Source: Alphaproteobacteria bacterium | Lineage (GTDB): Bacteria > Pseudomonadota > Alphaproteobacteria > TMED109 | DNA: 49,585 nucleotides | NCBI GenBank assembly: GCA_022825235.1 | Contig: JAJDYI010000079.1 | Coordinates: 1 to 49,585, forward strand | Direction: 5' to 3' | In this document: piece after piece, positions 7,863-16,099 of the stretch | Layout of the letters: every line of letters begins with the position of its first letter | Numbering within the stretch: position 1 is the stretch's first letter | The notes under the pieces: generated by a model | Told to the model about the DNA's origin: nothing | Seen by the model: only the letters and a program-made list of their open reading frames with translations | The model's database searches: none | Made by a program: the position numbers and the translations under genes

Positions 7863-8657
7863 CTATAGGCCCTCGAAGCGGCGTTCGAGGACATCGACCG
7901 GGAGAATGACGTTCCAGCCCCTGGCCGTCATTCCCTCGCCCGATTTGGTGCCAAGGGCATATCGGGGCTGAGCCGGCATGAATGTACGAAGATCCTCCAG
8001 TGCAGCATCCTGGACGCCCAGCCGCTTCCGCTCGCGCTCCAGCCAGAAGCCCGTGGCGCCGGCGGCGGTGGCCTTGCCGAGCGCGCGCACGTACCGGACC
8101 AGCGCCAGGGCGTCGACCCGCGCCACCAAGTCCAGGGAATTGAAGAGTTCCTCCGCGCCACCGGCTAGGTCGTAGCGGTCGAACAGGTCGACAATCGTCC
8201 GCTCGATCGTCATTACCTTGACCTCTTGCCCCATGCGGTCGACCGTCATGACGCCATCCGGGGGCGCGAAGCCGCGCGGCGGCCTGACGAAACGGCAGGC
8301 GAAACCGGACGCCTCGAACATGCCGGGTTCTCCCTGCGCGATGACCTGCACGTCATGCCCCTCCGTATAGGCGTATCCTTGCAGCTCAAGGGCCGAGTGA
8401 TAGGCGATCGTGCCGCCCTGGCGCAGACGGGAGACGGCCAGGAATCGGTCGACCGACCAGGTCGCGGCGTCGGCATGCTTGGGCACCGAGGCGAAGACGC
8501 CACGGGCGATGCGCCGGATATTGCCGGCCCGGAGATGCTGGGTGAGCATCGCCGTGACGACCCTGTCCTGGGGGCGGCGGCCAACGGCCGCGGCGTATTC
8601 GGCCCGGCGGAAGACCGGGTTGGCGCTGAAGAAGGGCGCGGAGAGGAGCCGGGGCAT
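7863..8657 (-). CDS. AbiEi-type antitoxin (type IV), orphan
   Basis: Predicted 264 residues from ATG 8657. A TTG seven codons upstream is less likely. The N-terminal winged-helix part (FRRAEYAAAVGRRPQDRVV, LRAGNIRRIARGVFASV) and the C-terminal region with GQEVKVMTIERTIVDLFDR and GGAEELFNSLD match AbiEi antitoxins. Such proteins repress their own operon and counteract the AbiEii toxin. Length and domain order look complete. The toxin gene that should follow is only a remnant, so this is an orphan. A promoter with an overlapping dyad lies just upstream. Confidence 0.85.
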   Translation of the reverse strand: MPRLLSAPFFSANPVFRRAEYAAAVGRRPQDRVVTAMLTQHLRAGNIRRIARGVFASVPKHADAATWSVDRFLAVSRLRQGGTIAYHSALELQGYAYTEGHDVQVIAQGEPGMFEASGFACRFVRPPRGFAPPDGVMTVDRMGQEVKVMTIERTIVDLFDRYDLAGGAEELFNSLDLVARVDALALVRYVRALGKATAAGATGFWLERERKRLGVQDAALEDLRTFMPAQPRYALGTKSGEGMTARGWNVILPVDVLERRFEGL

Positions 8658-8686
8658 GGAGGTTCGGGGAGCTTTCAATTGATTCG

Positions 8687-8712
8687 ATTATAGCGATATA
8701 TGAACTATCGCT
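8687..8712 (-). promoter_or_regulatory. Promoter and operator of the AbiEi gene
   Basis: On the minus strand TATAAT (8692-8687) lies about 30 bases before the ATG. Overlapping and upstream of it is a 7-bp inverted repeat with a 7-base spacer (AGCGATA 8692-8698, TATCGCT 8706-8712). A dyad at the -10/-35 spacer fits autorepression, which is known for AbiEi proteins. The -35 element is weak. Confidence 0.6.
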
Positions 8713-8856
8713 TCAGACGTCGTTCATGAAGTCAGCGGCATCGACCACGTTCTCTCCTGCGCGGCTCGATCTGATGCGCTGGACCGCAGGTGGTTTCGGC
8801 AAGGACGGGATCCCGCTCCGCCAGTTCCGGCGGCGTGGTGCCCGAGCCGGCAGCAC
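8713..8856 (-). pseudogene. Possible C-terminal fragment of an unrecognised protein
   Basis: A 47-codon frame from GTG 8856 reads arginine-rich, then GIPSLPKPPAVQRIRSS, and ends AGENVVDAADFMNDV before TGA 8713. Its codons look coding-like, but no domain is recognisable. The complementary strand frame from 8726 is also open. It may be the tail of a gene truncated upstream. Confidence is low. Confidence 0.25.
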
Positions 8857-8913
8857 AGGAATTCAAGTGCGGGTCCATTCAGCCGCTTCCGGCTACGCTT
8901 GTTCCATCTCACG

Positions 8914-9486
8914 ATGACGCGCCTGCTTATCCTCTTCGCCTTCATCGCGGCCATCGGCCTCCCGCTTGCGCCGACCGCCGCCGACCAGCGTTTCGCCCGT
9001 CTGTCGGAGCCCGGTATCGTCGCCATCATGCGCCACGCCCTGGCGCCCGGAAGCGGAGATTCCGCATCGTTCACGCTCGACGACTGTGCCACTCAGCGCA
9101 ATCTCGATGCTCGTGGACGGGAACAGGCGCGAGAGATCGGCGCGGCCATCCGATCCGCGGGCGTGACCATCGACCGGGTGCTCAGCAGCCAATGGTGCCG
9201 TTGCCGCGACACAGGCGAGCTCCTCGACCTCGGGCCGGTCGAGGACCTCCCCGCGCTCAACTCGTTCTTCCGGAACCCGGCCAGCGCCGACCCGCAGACC
9301 GCCGACCTACGGCGATACCTGTTGAGTCTCCCGCCGGGAGAGACCGTCATCCTGGTCACCCATTACGTGAACATCAGGGCGCTGACCGGCAGGCCCGTCG
9401 CCTCCGGCGAGGTCGTCCTGCTCAAGATCGGACGCGACCGCATGGTCTCTGTGGTCGACGAGATTCTCATCGATCCCAGCCGCTGA
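8914..9486 (+). CDS. Exported histidine phosphatase family protein
   Basis: Predicted 190 residues from ATG 8914. A signal peptide (MTRLLILFAFIAAIGLPLAP, cleavage near ADQ) points to the periplasm. The phosphohistidine motif appears as IVAIMRHALAPGSGD, with RHA instead of the usual RHG. The second active-site His is in ILVTHYVNIRALTG. The intervening DCATQRNLDARGREQAREIG and SSQWCRCRDTGELL are typical of exported branch members. Members remove phosphate from varied small substrates; the substrate here is unknown. The gene is monocistronic. Confidence 0.82.
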   Translation: MTRLLILFAFIAAIGLPLAPTAADQRFARLSEPGIVAIMRHALAPGSGDSASFTLDDCATQRNLDARGREQAREIGAAIRSAGVTIDRVLSSQWCRCRDTGELLDLGPVEDLPALNSFFRNPASADPQTADLRRYLLSLPPGETVILVTHYVNIRALTGRPVASGEVVLLKIGRDRMVSVVDEILIDPSR

Positions 9487-9795
9487 AATCTCTCGGATCG
9501 CGCCAGCAAGCTGCCCCGGACCGTCGGCAGGTCGTTGGACCGCTGCCGTCGACCCTTGGCGCCGAAACCTCCAGGGCGCAGTCCCGACCCTGGCTGCGGG
9601 AAACACCCGGGTAAACATCGTGGTCGACCAAGCTGTGCTTGCAGGCGCACAAGTCGCGCTGACGTAGACGACCCGCCAGCGAGCAATCGGCCTGAACGTC
9701 AGTCCGCGCGCTTACCCTTGATCTGGCGACTGCGGTCGGTCAGCCGCAGCCCCGCGTTGGACAGGCCGGGCGCCGGCCAGCGGGGTTGCGGTCAT
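9487..9795. other. No gene recognised
   Basis: About 310 bases downstream of the phosphatase. The long plus-strand frame crossing this region is a shadow that continues under other genes. No repeat or terminator with a T-tract was seen. Confidence 0.45.
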
Positions 9796-9864
9796 TCAGA
9801 CGGGACGTCGGCGTTCCGGCGTGAAATCCCTGGTCAGGTCGTGATAGCTGTTCCGTCCAGTCAT
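9796..9864 (-). pseudogene. Truncated XRE-type helix-turn-helix gene start
   Basis: ATG 9864 follows GGAGG and gives MTGRNSYHDLTRDFTPERRR before ending at codon 23. That opening closely resembles the N-terminus of HigA-like XRE antitoxins about 100 residues long (S/F-x-DLTK-x-FTPERR), but no helix-turn-helix follows in any frame. The gene overlaps the end of the RHH antitoxin gene upstream, where a RelE/ParE toxin would normally be expected. I infer a truncated second gene of a rearranged module. Confidence 0.5.
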
Positions 9865-9868
9865 CGAA

Positions 9869-10093
9869 TCAATCCTCCAAGCCAAGGTCGCGCGCTACTT
9901 CCTCGAGCGTATAGGTGCGCGACCGGCCTTCCCGCAACTCGATCAGGGCCTGCTCGGCGAAGTACACATCCTCGAGGTCCTCCAGATGCCGGAGGATGGC
10001 CTCGCGCGCGTAGAAGGTCTTGGTGCGGCCGGTCGCCTTCGCGAGTTGCTCCAGGCGCTTCTCGATGTCGGCCGGCAGGCGGATTGTCAACAT
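9869..10093 (-). CDS. Ribbon-helix-helix antitoxin (RelB/CopG-like), orphan
   Basis: Predicted 74 residues from ATG 10093 behind GGAG. A longer start at 10132 is unlikely. MLTIRLPADIEKRLEQLAK, then GRTKTFYAREAILRHLEDLED, form the RHH DNA-binding fold. The tail AEQALIELREGRSRTYTLEEVARDLGL is the toxin-binding part of the RelB/DUF6290-like group. Such proteins bind DNA as dimers and neutralise RelE/ParE RNases. No toxin follows, only a 22-codon XRE fragment, so this is another orphan antitoxin. Confidence 0.8.
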   Translation of the reverse strand: MLTIRLPADIEKRLEQLAKATGRTKTFYAREAILRHLEDLEDVYFAEQALIELREGRSRTYTLEEVARDLGLED

Positions 10094-10417
10094 GGGTCGA
10101 TACTCCGGGCGTAATGTACGTATATTTGGCACGCTCAGCCCAACCTTGCCGCCCGCGCACTGCGGACGGGATCAGGAAAACGGTCGATCGGAAAGCGTCC
10201 TCAGGCGGACGGGTAGCCACCTCGCAATCGGTCTACAAGAACGCCATGGACTGTCTCGTGTCCGTAGCTTGGCCACAGCTACTGGACTGCCGGTCGAAGC
10301 GATTCAGAATACGCTTGAATGGGCCGCGAATGGCCGGAACGCGCCGGTCTGGCGCGGTAAGGAACGACCGATACCCGCTGTTCGAGACGCACGAAGCGTC
10401 GCGGTACGGGAGGAGCC

Positions 10418-11290
10418 ATGTTTCTGATCGAAGAGCCGCGTTCCTCGGATATTCGGCGCTTTCGCAGGGATGGCTTCCTCGTGGTCGAACGGCTCATCGA
10501 ACCCGAGGCTGCCGCCCGCCTGGCCGCGCGCTTCGGGCCGCTCTTCCGCGGCGAATTCAAGACCGGCCTCGACCCCGACGAGTGGAACTGGCGCGAAGGG
10601 GGGGACGCCGAAGACCTGACCCGCCAGATCTGCAATGCGTGGAAGTCGGACCGCGAGGTGGCGCGCGCGGTCCTGCATCCCCGCATCGGCCTCTGGTGCG
10701 CGCGGCTCAGCGGCTGGCCGGGCGCCAGAATCAACCAAGACAACGTGCTGTGGAAGCCGCCGGGCGCCCGCCCGCTCGCCTTCCACCAGGACGACAGCTA
10801 CCAGCAGTGGGTGGTGCCGCGCGAGCTATGCACCTGCTGGATGGCGCTCGACGCGACCAGCGGGGCCGGCGGCACCATCGAGTACGTCGCGCGTTCGCAC
10901 CGCTGGGACCTGGGCCCGCCGGCGTCCCGATTCCATGCGCCCGACGACTACGAGCGCGAGATGCGCGAGGCCGCCGCGCGGGCGGGCGCCGTCCCCGACG
11001 TGGTGCGGGTCGAGGTTCCGGCGGGAGGCGGGGTTTTTCACCACGGAAGGACGTTCCACGGCTCGGGCACCAACCACACCGGCGCGCCGCGACGGGCGCT
11101 GGTGTCGCACTGCATGTCTTCGGAAGCCCGCTACCACGCGACCCACGTGGGCAACATCTACGGCCGCTACAAGCGCGCCGGCAGCACGGAGATGGACGAG
11201 TCCTTCTTTCCCGTGCTGTGGACCGAGGACGACTACCGGAGCGCCTTTCTCGACGGCTATCTCGGCGCCGTCTCCGACGCCGGGGGCTGA
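10418..11290 (+). CDS. Phytanoyl-CoA dioxygenase (PhyH) family protein
   Basis: Predicted 290 residues. ATG 10418 follows GGGAGGAG. PhyH enzymes are Fe(II)/2-oxoglutarate hydroxylases. The iron facial triad is visible as HQDD (FHQDDSYQQWV) and a distal His in FHHGRTFHGSGTNHTG, followed by the 2-oxoglutarate-binding Arg in APRRALVSHC. The N-terminal FRRDGFLVVERLIEPEAA is typical. The ending RYHATHVGNIYGRYKR is shared with a subgroup found in metabolite degradation and natural-product pathways. The substrate is unknown. It stands alone, convergent with ilvD. Confidence 0.85.
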   Translation: MFLIEEPRSSDIRRFRRDGFLVVERLIEPEAAARLAARFGPLFRGEFKTGLDPDEWNWREGGDAEDLTRQICNAWKSDREVARAVLHPRIGLWCARLSGWPGARINQDNVLWKPPGARPLAFHQDDSYQQWVVPRELCTCWMALDATSGAGGTIEYVARSHRWDLGPPASRFHAPDDYEREMREAAARAGAVPDVVRVEVPAGGGVFHHGRTFHGSGTNHTGAPRRALVSHCMSSEARYHATHVGNIYGRYKRAGSTEMDESFFPVLWTEDDYRSAFLDGYLGAVSDAGG

Positions 11291-11380
11291 TCCGCGCGGG
11301 CGGCGGTCCGCTCCCGACGGCCGGGGGCGTCGAACTTCGACACCCCCCGGGGGCAGCGGTGTACGTGACCCTTCGACGAA

Positions 11381-13096
11381 CTATGTGTCCGCGTAGCAGT
11401 GGGTCTCCGCCTGCCCGCCAGGATGCGTCACCGCACCGCCCACGGCCGGGCCCACGAGTTGCGAGTACTTCCAGAGCTCGCCCGACGTGTACTCGTGCGT
11501 GCGCGGCGACCAGCCGGCGCGCCGCGACTCCATTTCTTCGTCGCTGAGCGCGACCGACAGCTCGCCGGTCTCCGCGTCGATCGTGATCTGGTCGCCGTCC
11601 CGAAGGAGGCCGATCGGGCCCCCCACCGCCGCCTCGGGCCCGACGTGGCCGATGCAGAAGCCGCGCGTCGCGCCCGAGAACCGCCCGTCGGTGATCAGGG
11701 CGACCTTCTCGCCGAGCCCCTGGCCGTAAATCGCGGACGTCGTGGCCAGCATCTCCCGCATGCCGGGGCCGCCCTTGGGCCCCTCGTAGCGGATGACGAC
11801 CACGTCGCCGTCGCGGATCCGCTTCTCCTTCACCGCCTTGAAGGCCTCCTCCTCGGTGTCGAACACGCGCGCCGGCCCCTCGTGGCGCAGCCGCTGCATG
11901 CCCGCCACCTTCACGATCGCACCCTCCGGGGCGAGGTTCCCCCGGAGCCCCACCACGCCGCCGGTCGGCGTGATCGGGTTCGACACCGGGCGGATGACGT
12001 CCTGGTCCTCGGGGAAGGTGACGTCCGCGAGGTTTTCGGCCACCGTGCGCCCGGTCACCGTCACGCAGTCACCGTGGATGTAGCCGCCCTCGTAAAGCGC
12101 CTTCATCAGCACCGGCAACCCGCCCGCCTCGTAGAGGTCCTTCGCCACGTACTTGCCGCCGGGCTTGAGATCGCCGATGTACGGCGTCGAGCGAAAGAGG
12201 TCCGCGACGTCGTTCAGGTCGAACTTGATGCCGCACTCGTGCGCGATCGCCGGGAGGTGCAGCCCGGCATTGGTCGAGCCGCCGCTCGCGGCCACGACGC
12301 GCGCCGCGTTCTCGAGCGCCTCGCGGGTGATGATGTCGCGCGGGCGGAGGTTGCTCTCGATCAGCTTCATGACCGCCTGGCCCGACGCGAAGGCGTATTC
12401 GTCCCGCGACTGGTACGGGGCCGGCGCACTGGCGGAATGCGGCAGCGCGATCCCGAGCGCCTCGGACACGCAGGCCATTGTGTTCGCCGTGAACTGGCCG
12501 CCGCAGGAGCCCGCCGACGGGCAGGCGACCCGCTCGATCTCGGCGAGGTCGTCCGCGTTCATGTTGCCGCCCTGGAACTGCCCGACCGCCTCGAAGACGT
12601 CCTGGACGGTCACGTCGCGTCCGCGGAACCGCCCCGGCATGATCGAGCCGCCGTAGAGGAACACGCTCGGCACGTTGAGGCGCGCCATCGCCATCATCAC
12701 GCCCGGGAGCGACTTGTCGCACCCGGCGAGGCCCACGAGCCCGTCGTAGGCGTGGCCGCGCACGGTGAGCTCGATCGTGTCCGCGATCGCCTCCCGGCTC
12801 GCGAGCGACGCCTTCATGCCCTGGTGCCCCATCGCGATCCCGTCGGTCACCGTGATCGTCGTGAACTCGCGCGGCGTCCCGTCGGCCTGGTCGACGCCCG
12901 CCTTGGCCGCCTGGGCCTGGCGGCGGAGCGTGATGTTGCAGGGCGCCGCCTCGTTCCAGGTCGTGGCCACCCCGATCAAGGGCTGGTGGATCTGCTTCTC
13001 GGTGAGCCCCATCGCGTAGTAGAAGGAACGGTGCGGGGCGCGCTCCGGGCCCTCGGTCGTGTGCCGGCTGGGAAGTCTGCTCTTGTCGATCGTCAT
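11381..13096 (-). CDS. ilvD: Dihydroxy-acid dehydratase
   Basis: Predicted 571 residues from ATG 13096. It dehydrates 2,3-dihydroxyisovalerate and its methylvalerate homologue in isoleucine, valine and pantothenate synthesis. The three Fe-S cysteines are Cys53 ([10 protein letters not shown]), Cys126 ([11 protein letters not shown]) and Cys198 ([19 protein letters not shown]). The glycine-rich segments [16 protein letters not shown] and [19 protein letters not shown] are family hallmarks. Length is normal. It is about 60 bases downstream of valS on the same strand, so co-transcription is possible. Other ilv genes are not in the window. Confidence 0.96.
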   Translation of the reverse strand: MTIDKSRLPSRHTTEGPERAPHRSFYYAMGLTEKQIHQPLIGVATTWNEAAPCNITLRRQAQAAKAGVDQADGTPREFTTITVTDGIAMGHQGMKASLASREAIADTIELTVRGHAYDGLVGLAGCDKSLPGVMMAMARLNVPSVFLYGGSIMPGRFRGRDVTVQDVFEAVGQFQGGNMNADDLAEIERVACPSAGSCGGQFTANTMACVSEALGIALPHSASAPAPYQSRDEYAFASGQAVMKLIESNLRPRDIITREALENAARVVAASGGSTNAGLHLPAIAHECGIKFDLNDVADLFRSTPYIGDLKPGGKYVAKDLYEAGGLPVLMKALYEGGYIHGDCVTVTGRTVAENLADVTFPEDQDVIRPVSNPITPTGGVVGLRGNLAPEGAIVKVAGMQRLRHEGPARVFDTEEEAFKAVKEKRIRDGDVVVIRYEGPKGGPGMREMLATTSAIYGQGLGEKVALITDGRFSGATRGFCIGHVGPEAAVGGPIGLLRDGDQITIDAETGELSVALSDEEMESRRAGWSPRTHEYTSGELWKYSQLVGPAVGGAVTHPGGQAETHCYADT

Positions 13097-13156
13097 GGCG
13101 TGAAGTCCGTGGCTGTGGGGGCGGCGCGGGGCGGCCGGGGGCAGGATACGAATGTA

Positions 13157-15823
13157 TTACGCCGCTTCCATCCCGGTCCCGAGCCGCGCGAGCGCGCGCT
13201 CGATCCGTTCGGAGCGGACCGTCGCATCGGTCTTCCGGTCGCGCTGCTCCTGCACGACCGCCGGCGGGGCCCGGTCCACGAACGACGGGTTGGCGAGCTT
13301 GGCGTCGAAGCGCGCGATGTCCTTCCGCAGGGCATCGAGCTCCTTCCCGAGCCGGACGCGCTCCGCCGCGATGTCGATGGTGCCGGCGAGCGGCATGAGC
13401 GCCACCGTCCCGGCCGCCTCCAGCTCCGCGGCCTCGGTGTCCTCGCCCGCGTCGGCCGCGAACGATTCGATCCGGGCGAGGCGCCGCATGGCTTCCTCGT
13501 GGACGGCGAGGGCGCGCTCCGCCTCGGGGGTGAGGGTGCGGAACCGGATGCCGACCGCCGCCGCCTGCGGCACGCGGAGCTCGGAGCGCACCGAGCGCAC
13601 CTCGTTGACGAAGGCCATCAGCCATTCGATCTCGCCGCTGGCCTCCGGGTCCGGCGCCGGCGCCTCGCCGGGCCATGGCGTGAGCGCGAGCAACTGCCCC
13701 GATTCCTGCCGGAGCGACCAGAGTTCCTCCGTGACGAACGGCATGACCGGGTGGAGCATCCGGAGCACCTCTGCGAACACCGCCGCCGCGCTCGCCTGCG
13801 TCTCCGCCCGGGCAGCGGCGTCATCGCCTGCAAGCAGCGGCTTCGCGAGCTCGAGGTACCAGTCGCAGTAGGTGTGCCAGAGGAACCGGTAGGCCACCGC
13901 GGCCGCCTCGTCGAAGCGGTAGGCCTCGATCGCGGCGCCGACCGCCGCCGCCGCCCCGGCCGCCTCCGCCTCGATCCACCGGTTAAGGCTCAACTTAGAT
14001 GCCGGCCGCTCGGCGGGCGCCGCCTGGCCTGCGCCCTGCAGCTCCAGGAAGCGCGCGGCATTCCAGAGCTTGGTGACGAAGTTCCGGTAGCCCTTCACCC
14101 GATCCTCGGCGAGACGGATGTCGCGGCCCTGCGCGGCCATGGCGACGAGCGTGAACCGCACCGCGTCGGTCCCGTACCGGTCCATCAGCTCGAGGGGGTC
14201 GATCACGTTCCCCTCGGACTTCGACATCTTCCGCCCCTTCGCGTCGCGCACGAGGGCGTGGATGTAGACCTCCCGGAACGGCACCTGCTCCTGAATGTGC
14301 ATTCCCATCATCATCATCCGGGCCACCCAGAAGAAGATGATGTCGAAGCCCGTGACCAGCACGGTCCCCGGGTAGTAGCGCCCGACCAGGTCGTCCCTGG
14401 CCGGCCAGTCGAGCGTCGAGAACGGCCAGAGCCCGGACGAGAACCAGGTGTCGAGCACGTCCTCGTCCTGGGCCAGCGGCACCGGCTTGCCGAACGCCTG
14501 TTCGGCCGCCGCCATCGCCTCCGCCTCCGATTCGGCGACGAACACCGTGCCGTCGGGGCCGTACCACGCCGGGATGCGATGGCCCCACCAGAGCTGGCGC
14601 GAGATGCACCAGGGCTGGATGTTCCGCATCCATTCGAAGTAGGTGTTGGCCCAGTTCGCCGGGACGAAGCGGGTCGTCCCCTCCTCGACCGCCCGGATCG
14701 CCGGGCCCGCCAACGTCTTCGCGTCGACGAACCACTGGTCCGTGAGCCACGGCTCGATCACCGTCTGCGAGCGGTCGCCGAAGGGGACCGTGTGCACGAT
14801 CTCCTCCTCGCGCTCGAGCAGGCCGGCGGCCTCAAGGTCCGCCACCACGCGCTTCCGGGCCTCGAAGCGGTCCAGATCCCGGTAGACCACCGGCACGTTG
14901 GCGTTCAGCGTGCCGTCCGCGTTCAGGATGTTGATCGGCGTCTGGTCGTGCCGCCGCCCCACCTCGAAGTCGTTGAAGTCGTGGGCGGGCGTGATCTTGA
15001 CCGCGCCCGTCCCCTTCTCCGGATCGACGTAGGTGTCCGCGACGACGGGGATCACCCGGTCGGTGAGCGGCAGCCGGACGTCGCGTCCGACGAAGCCTGC
15101 GGTCCTGGGATCCTCCGGGTGCACGGCGACGCTGGTGTCCCCCAGCATCGTCTCCGGGCGGGTGGTCGCCACCGTGACGTGGCCGCCACCGTCCACGAAC
15201 GGATAGCGGATGTACCAGAAGCCGCCCTTGACCTCGCGGGTGTCGACCTCGAGGTCCGAGATCGCGGTGCGGAGCTGGGTATCCCAGTTCACCAGCCGCT
15301 TGTCGCGGTAGATCAGCCCGTCCCGGTGCAGGCGGACGAACACCTGCCGGACCGCCGCCGAGAGGCCGTCATCCAGTGTGAAGCGCTCGCGGGACCAGTC
15401 GGCAGAGGCGCCGAGGCGCCGCAGCTGGCGGTTGATCGTCCCGCCCGACTCCCGCTTCCACGCCCAGACCCGCTCGACGAAGGCCTCGCGACCGAGCGCC
15501 TTCCTGTCCGGGCCGCCCTCGTCCGCCAGCTGCCGCTCCACCACCATCTGGGTGGCGATCCCGGCATGGTCGGACCCCGGCTGCCACAGCACGTCGCGCC
15601 CGCGCATCCGCCAGTACCGGCTTAGGACGTCCTGGAGCGTCATGTTGAGCGCGTGCCCGATGTGGAGGCTCCCCGTGACGTTGGGGGGCGGCATCATCAC
15701 GACGAATGGGTCCTCGGCGGCGGTCGGATCGCAGGCGAACGCGCCCGTATCCTCCCAGGCCTGGTAGACGCGTGATTCCACGCTGGCCGGCTCGTACGCC
15801 CGGCCGATCCGCTGTTCTGGCAT
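13157..15823 (-). CDS. valS: Valine--tRNA ligase
   Basis: Predicted 888 residues. This class I aminoacyl-tRNA synthetase charges tRNA-Val and edits mischarged Thr. The HIGH motif is at residues 54-57 (NVTGSLHIGHALNM) and KMSKS at 532-536 (GRKMSKSEGNVIDPLELMD). The editing domain lies between them. The C-terminal coiled coil (AAERVRLGKELDALRKDIAR, KLANPSFVDRAPPAVV) is typical of bacterial ValRS. It follows the PopZ-like gene by two bases, so translation is probably coupled. Confidence 0.97.
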   Translation of the reverse strand: MPEQRIGRAYEPASVESRVYQAWEDTGAFACDPTAAEDPFVVMMPPPNVTGSLHIGHALNMTLQDVLSRYWRMRGRDVLWQPGSDHAGIATQMVVERQLADEGGPDRKALGREAFVERVWAWKRESGGTINRQLRRLGASADWSRERFTLDDGLSAAVRQVFVRLHRDGLIYRDKRLVNWDTQLRTAISDLEVDTREVKGGFWYIRYPFVDGGGHVTVATTRPETMLGDTSVAVHPEDPRTAGFVGRDVRLPLTDRVIPVVADTYVDPEKGTGAVKITPAHDFNDFEVGRRHDQTPINILNADGTLNANVPVVYRDLDRFEARKRVVADLEAAGLLEREEEIVHTVPFGDRSQTVIEPWLTDQWFVDAKTLAGPAIRAVEEGTTRFVPANWANTYFEWMRNIQPWCISRQLWWGHRIPAWYGPDGTVFVAESEAEAMAAAEQAFGKPVPLAQDEDVLDTWFSSGLWPFSTLDWPARDDLVGRYYPGTVLVTGFDIIFFWVARMMMMGMHIQEQVPFREVYIHALVRDAKGRKMSKSEGNVIDPLELMDRYGTDAVRFTLVAMAAQGRDIRLAEDRVKGYRNFVTKLWNAARFLELQGAGQAAPAERPASKLSLNRWIEAEAAGAAAAVGAAIEAYRFDEAAAVAYRFLWHTYCDWYLELAKPLLAGDDAAARAETQASAAAVFAEVLRMLHPVMPFVTEELWSLRQESGQLLALTPWPGEAPAPDPEASGEIEWLMAFVNEVRSVRSELRVPQAAAVGIRFRTLTPEAERALAVHEEAMRRLARIESFAADAGEDTEAAELEAAGTVALMPLAGTIDIAAERVRLGKELDALRKDIARFDAKLANPSFVDRAPPAVVQEQRDRKTDATVRSERIERALARLGTGMEAA

Positions 15824-15825
15824 GG

Positions 15826-16092
15826 TCAGGTCGGTTCGTCGGAACGGGGGCCCTCAGGCCGGGATGTGAGCTCGGCGCGGAGCAGTTCGCGGACCGTCGC
15901 GTGGAGATTCTCGCGGAGCCACGCCCGGATCAGCTCGTCCACCCGGCGGCGCACGTACTCATCGAGCGGGTCGTCCACGCGGTCCTCGAGGCCTGCGGAC
16001 ACCGGGCCTTCCGGGCGGGGACCTGCCCGCTCCAGGTCGGCCCGGATCGCCTCCAGCGTCGCCTCGATCCGGTCCTGCGACGGTGCGGTCAC
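15826..16092 (-). CDS. Short PopZ-like DUF2497 protein
   Basis: Predicted 88 residues from GTG 16092. The C-terminal half LDEYVRRRVDELIRAWLREN, then LHATVRELLRAEL, matches the oligomerisation helices of PopZ/DUF2497, which sits just upstream of valS in many Alphaproteobacteria. Caulobacter PopZ organises the cell pole and is about twice this length. Here the proline-rich acidic linker is nearly absent, leaving a short N-terminal helix. It lies seven bases after the TolC-like gene and two bases before valS. Whether a protein this short can build a polar matrix is unclear. Confidence 0.75.
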   Translation of the reverse strand: MTAPSQDRIEATLEAIRADLERAGPRPEGPVSAGLEDRVDDPLDEYVRRRVDELIRAWLRENLHATVRELLRAELTSRPEGPRSDEPT

Positions 16093-16099
16093 GAACGGC

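Noticed and set aside
7598-7909. Intact 104-residue VapC from the long open frame
   Set aside because: After about 30 residues the frame becomes shadow sequence. The real VapC continuation is in another frame and the PIN domain is incomplete.
11399-15625. 1408-codon open frame on the plus strand
   Set aside because: It is the arginine- and histidine-rich antisense shadow of ilvD and valS, whose minus-strand products are unmistakable.
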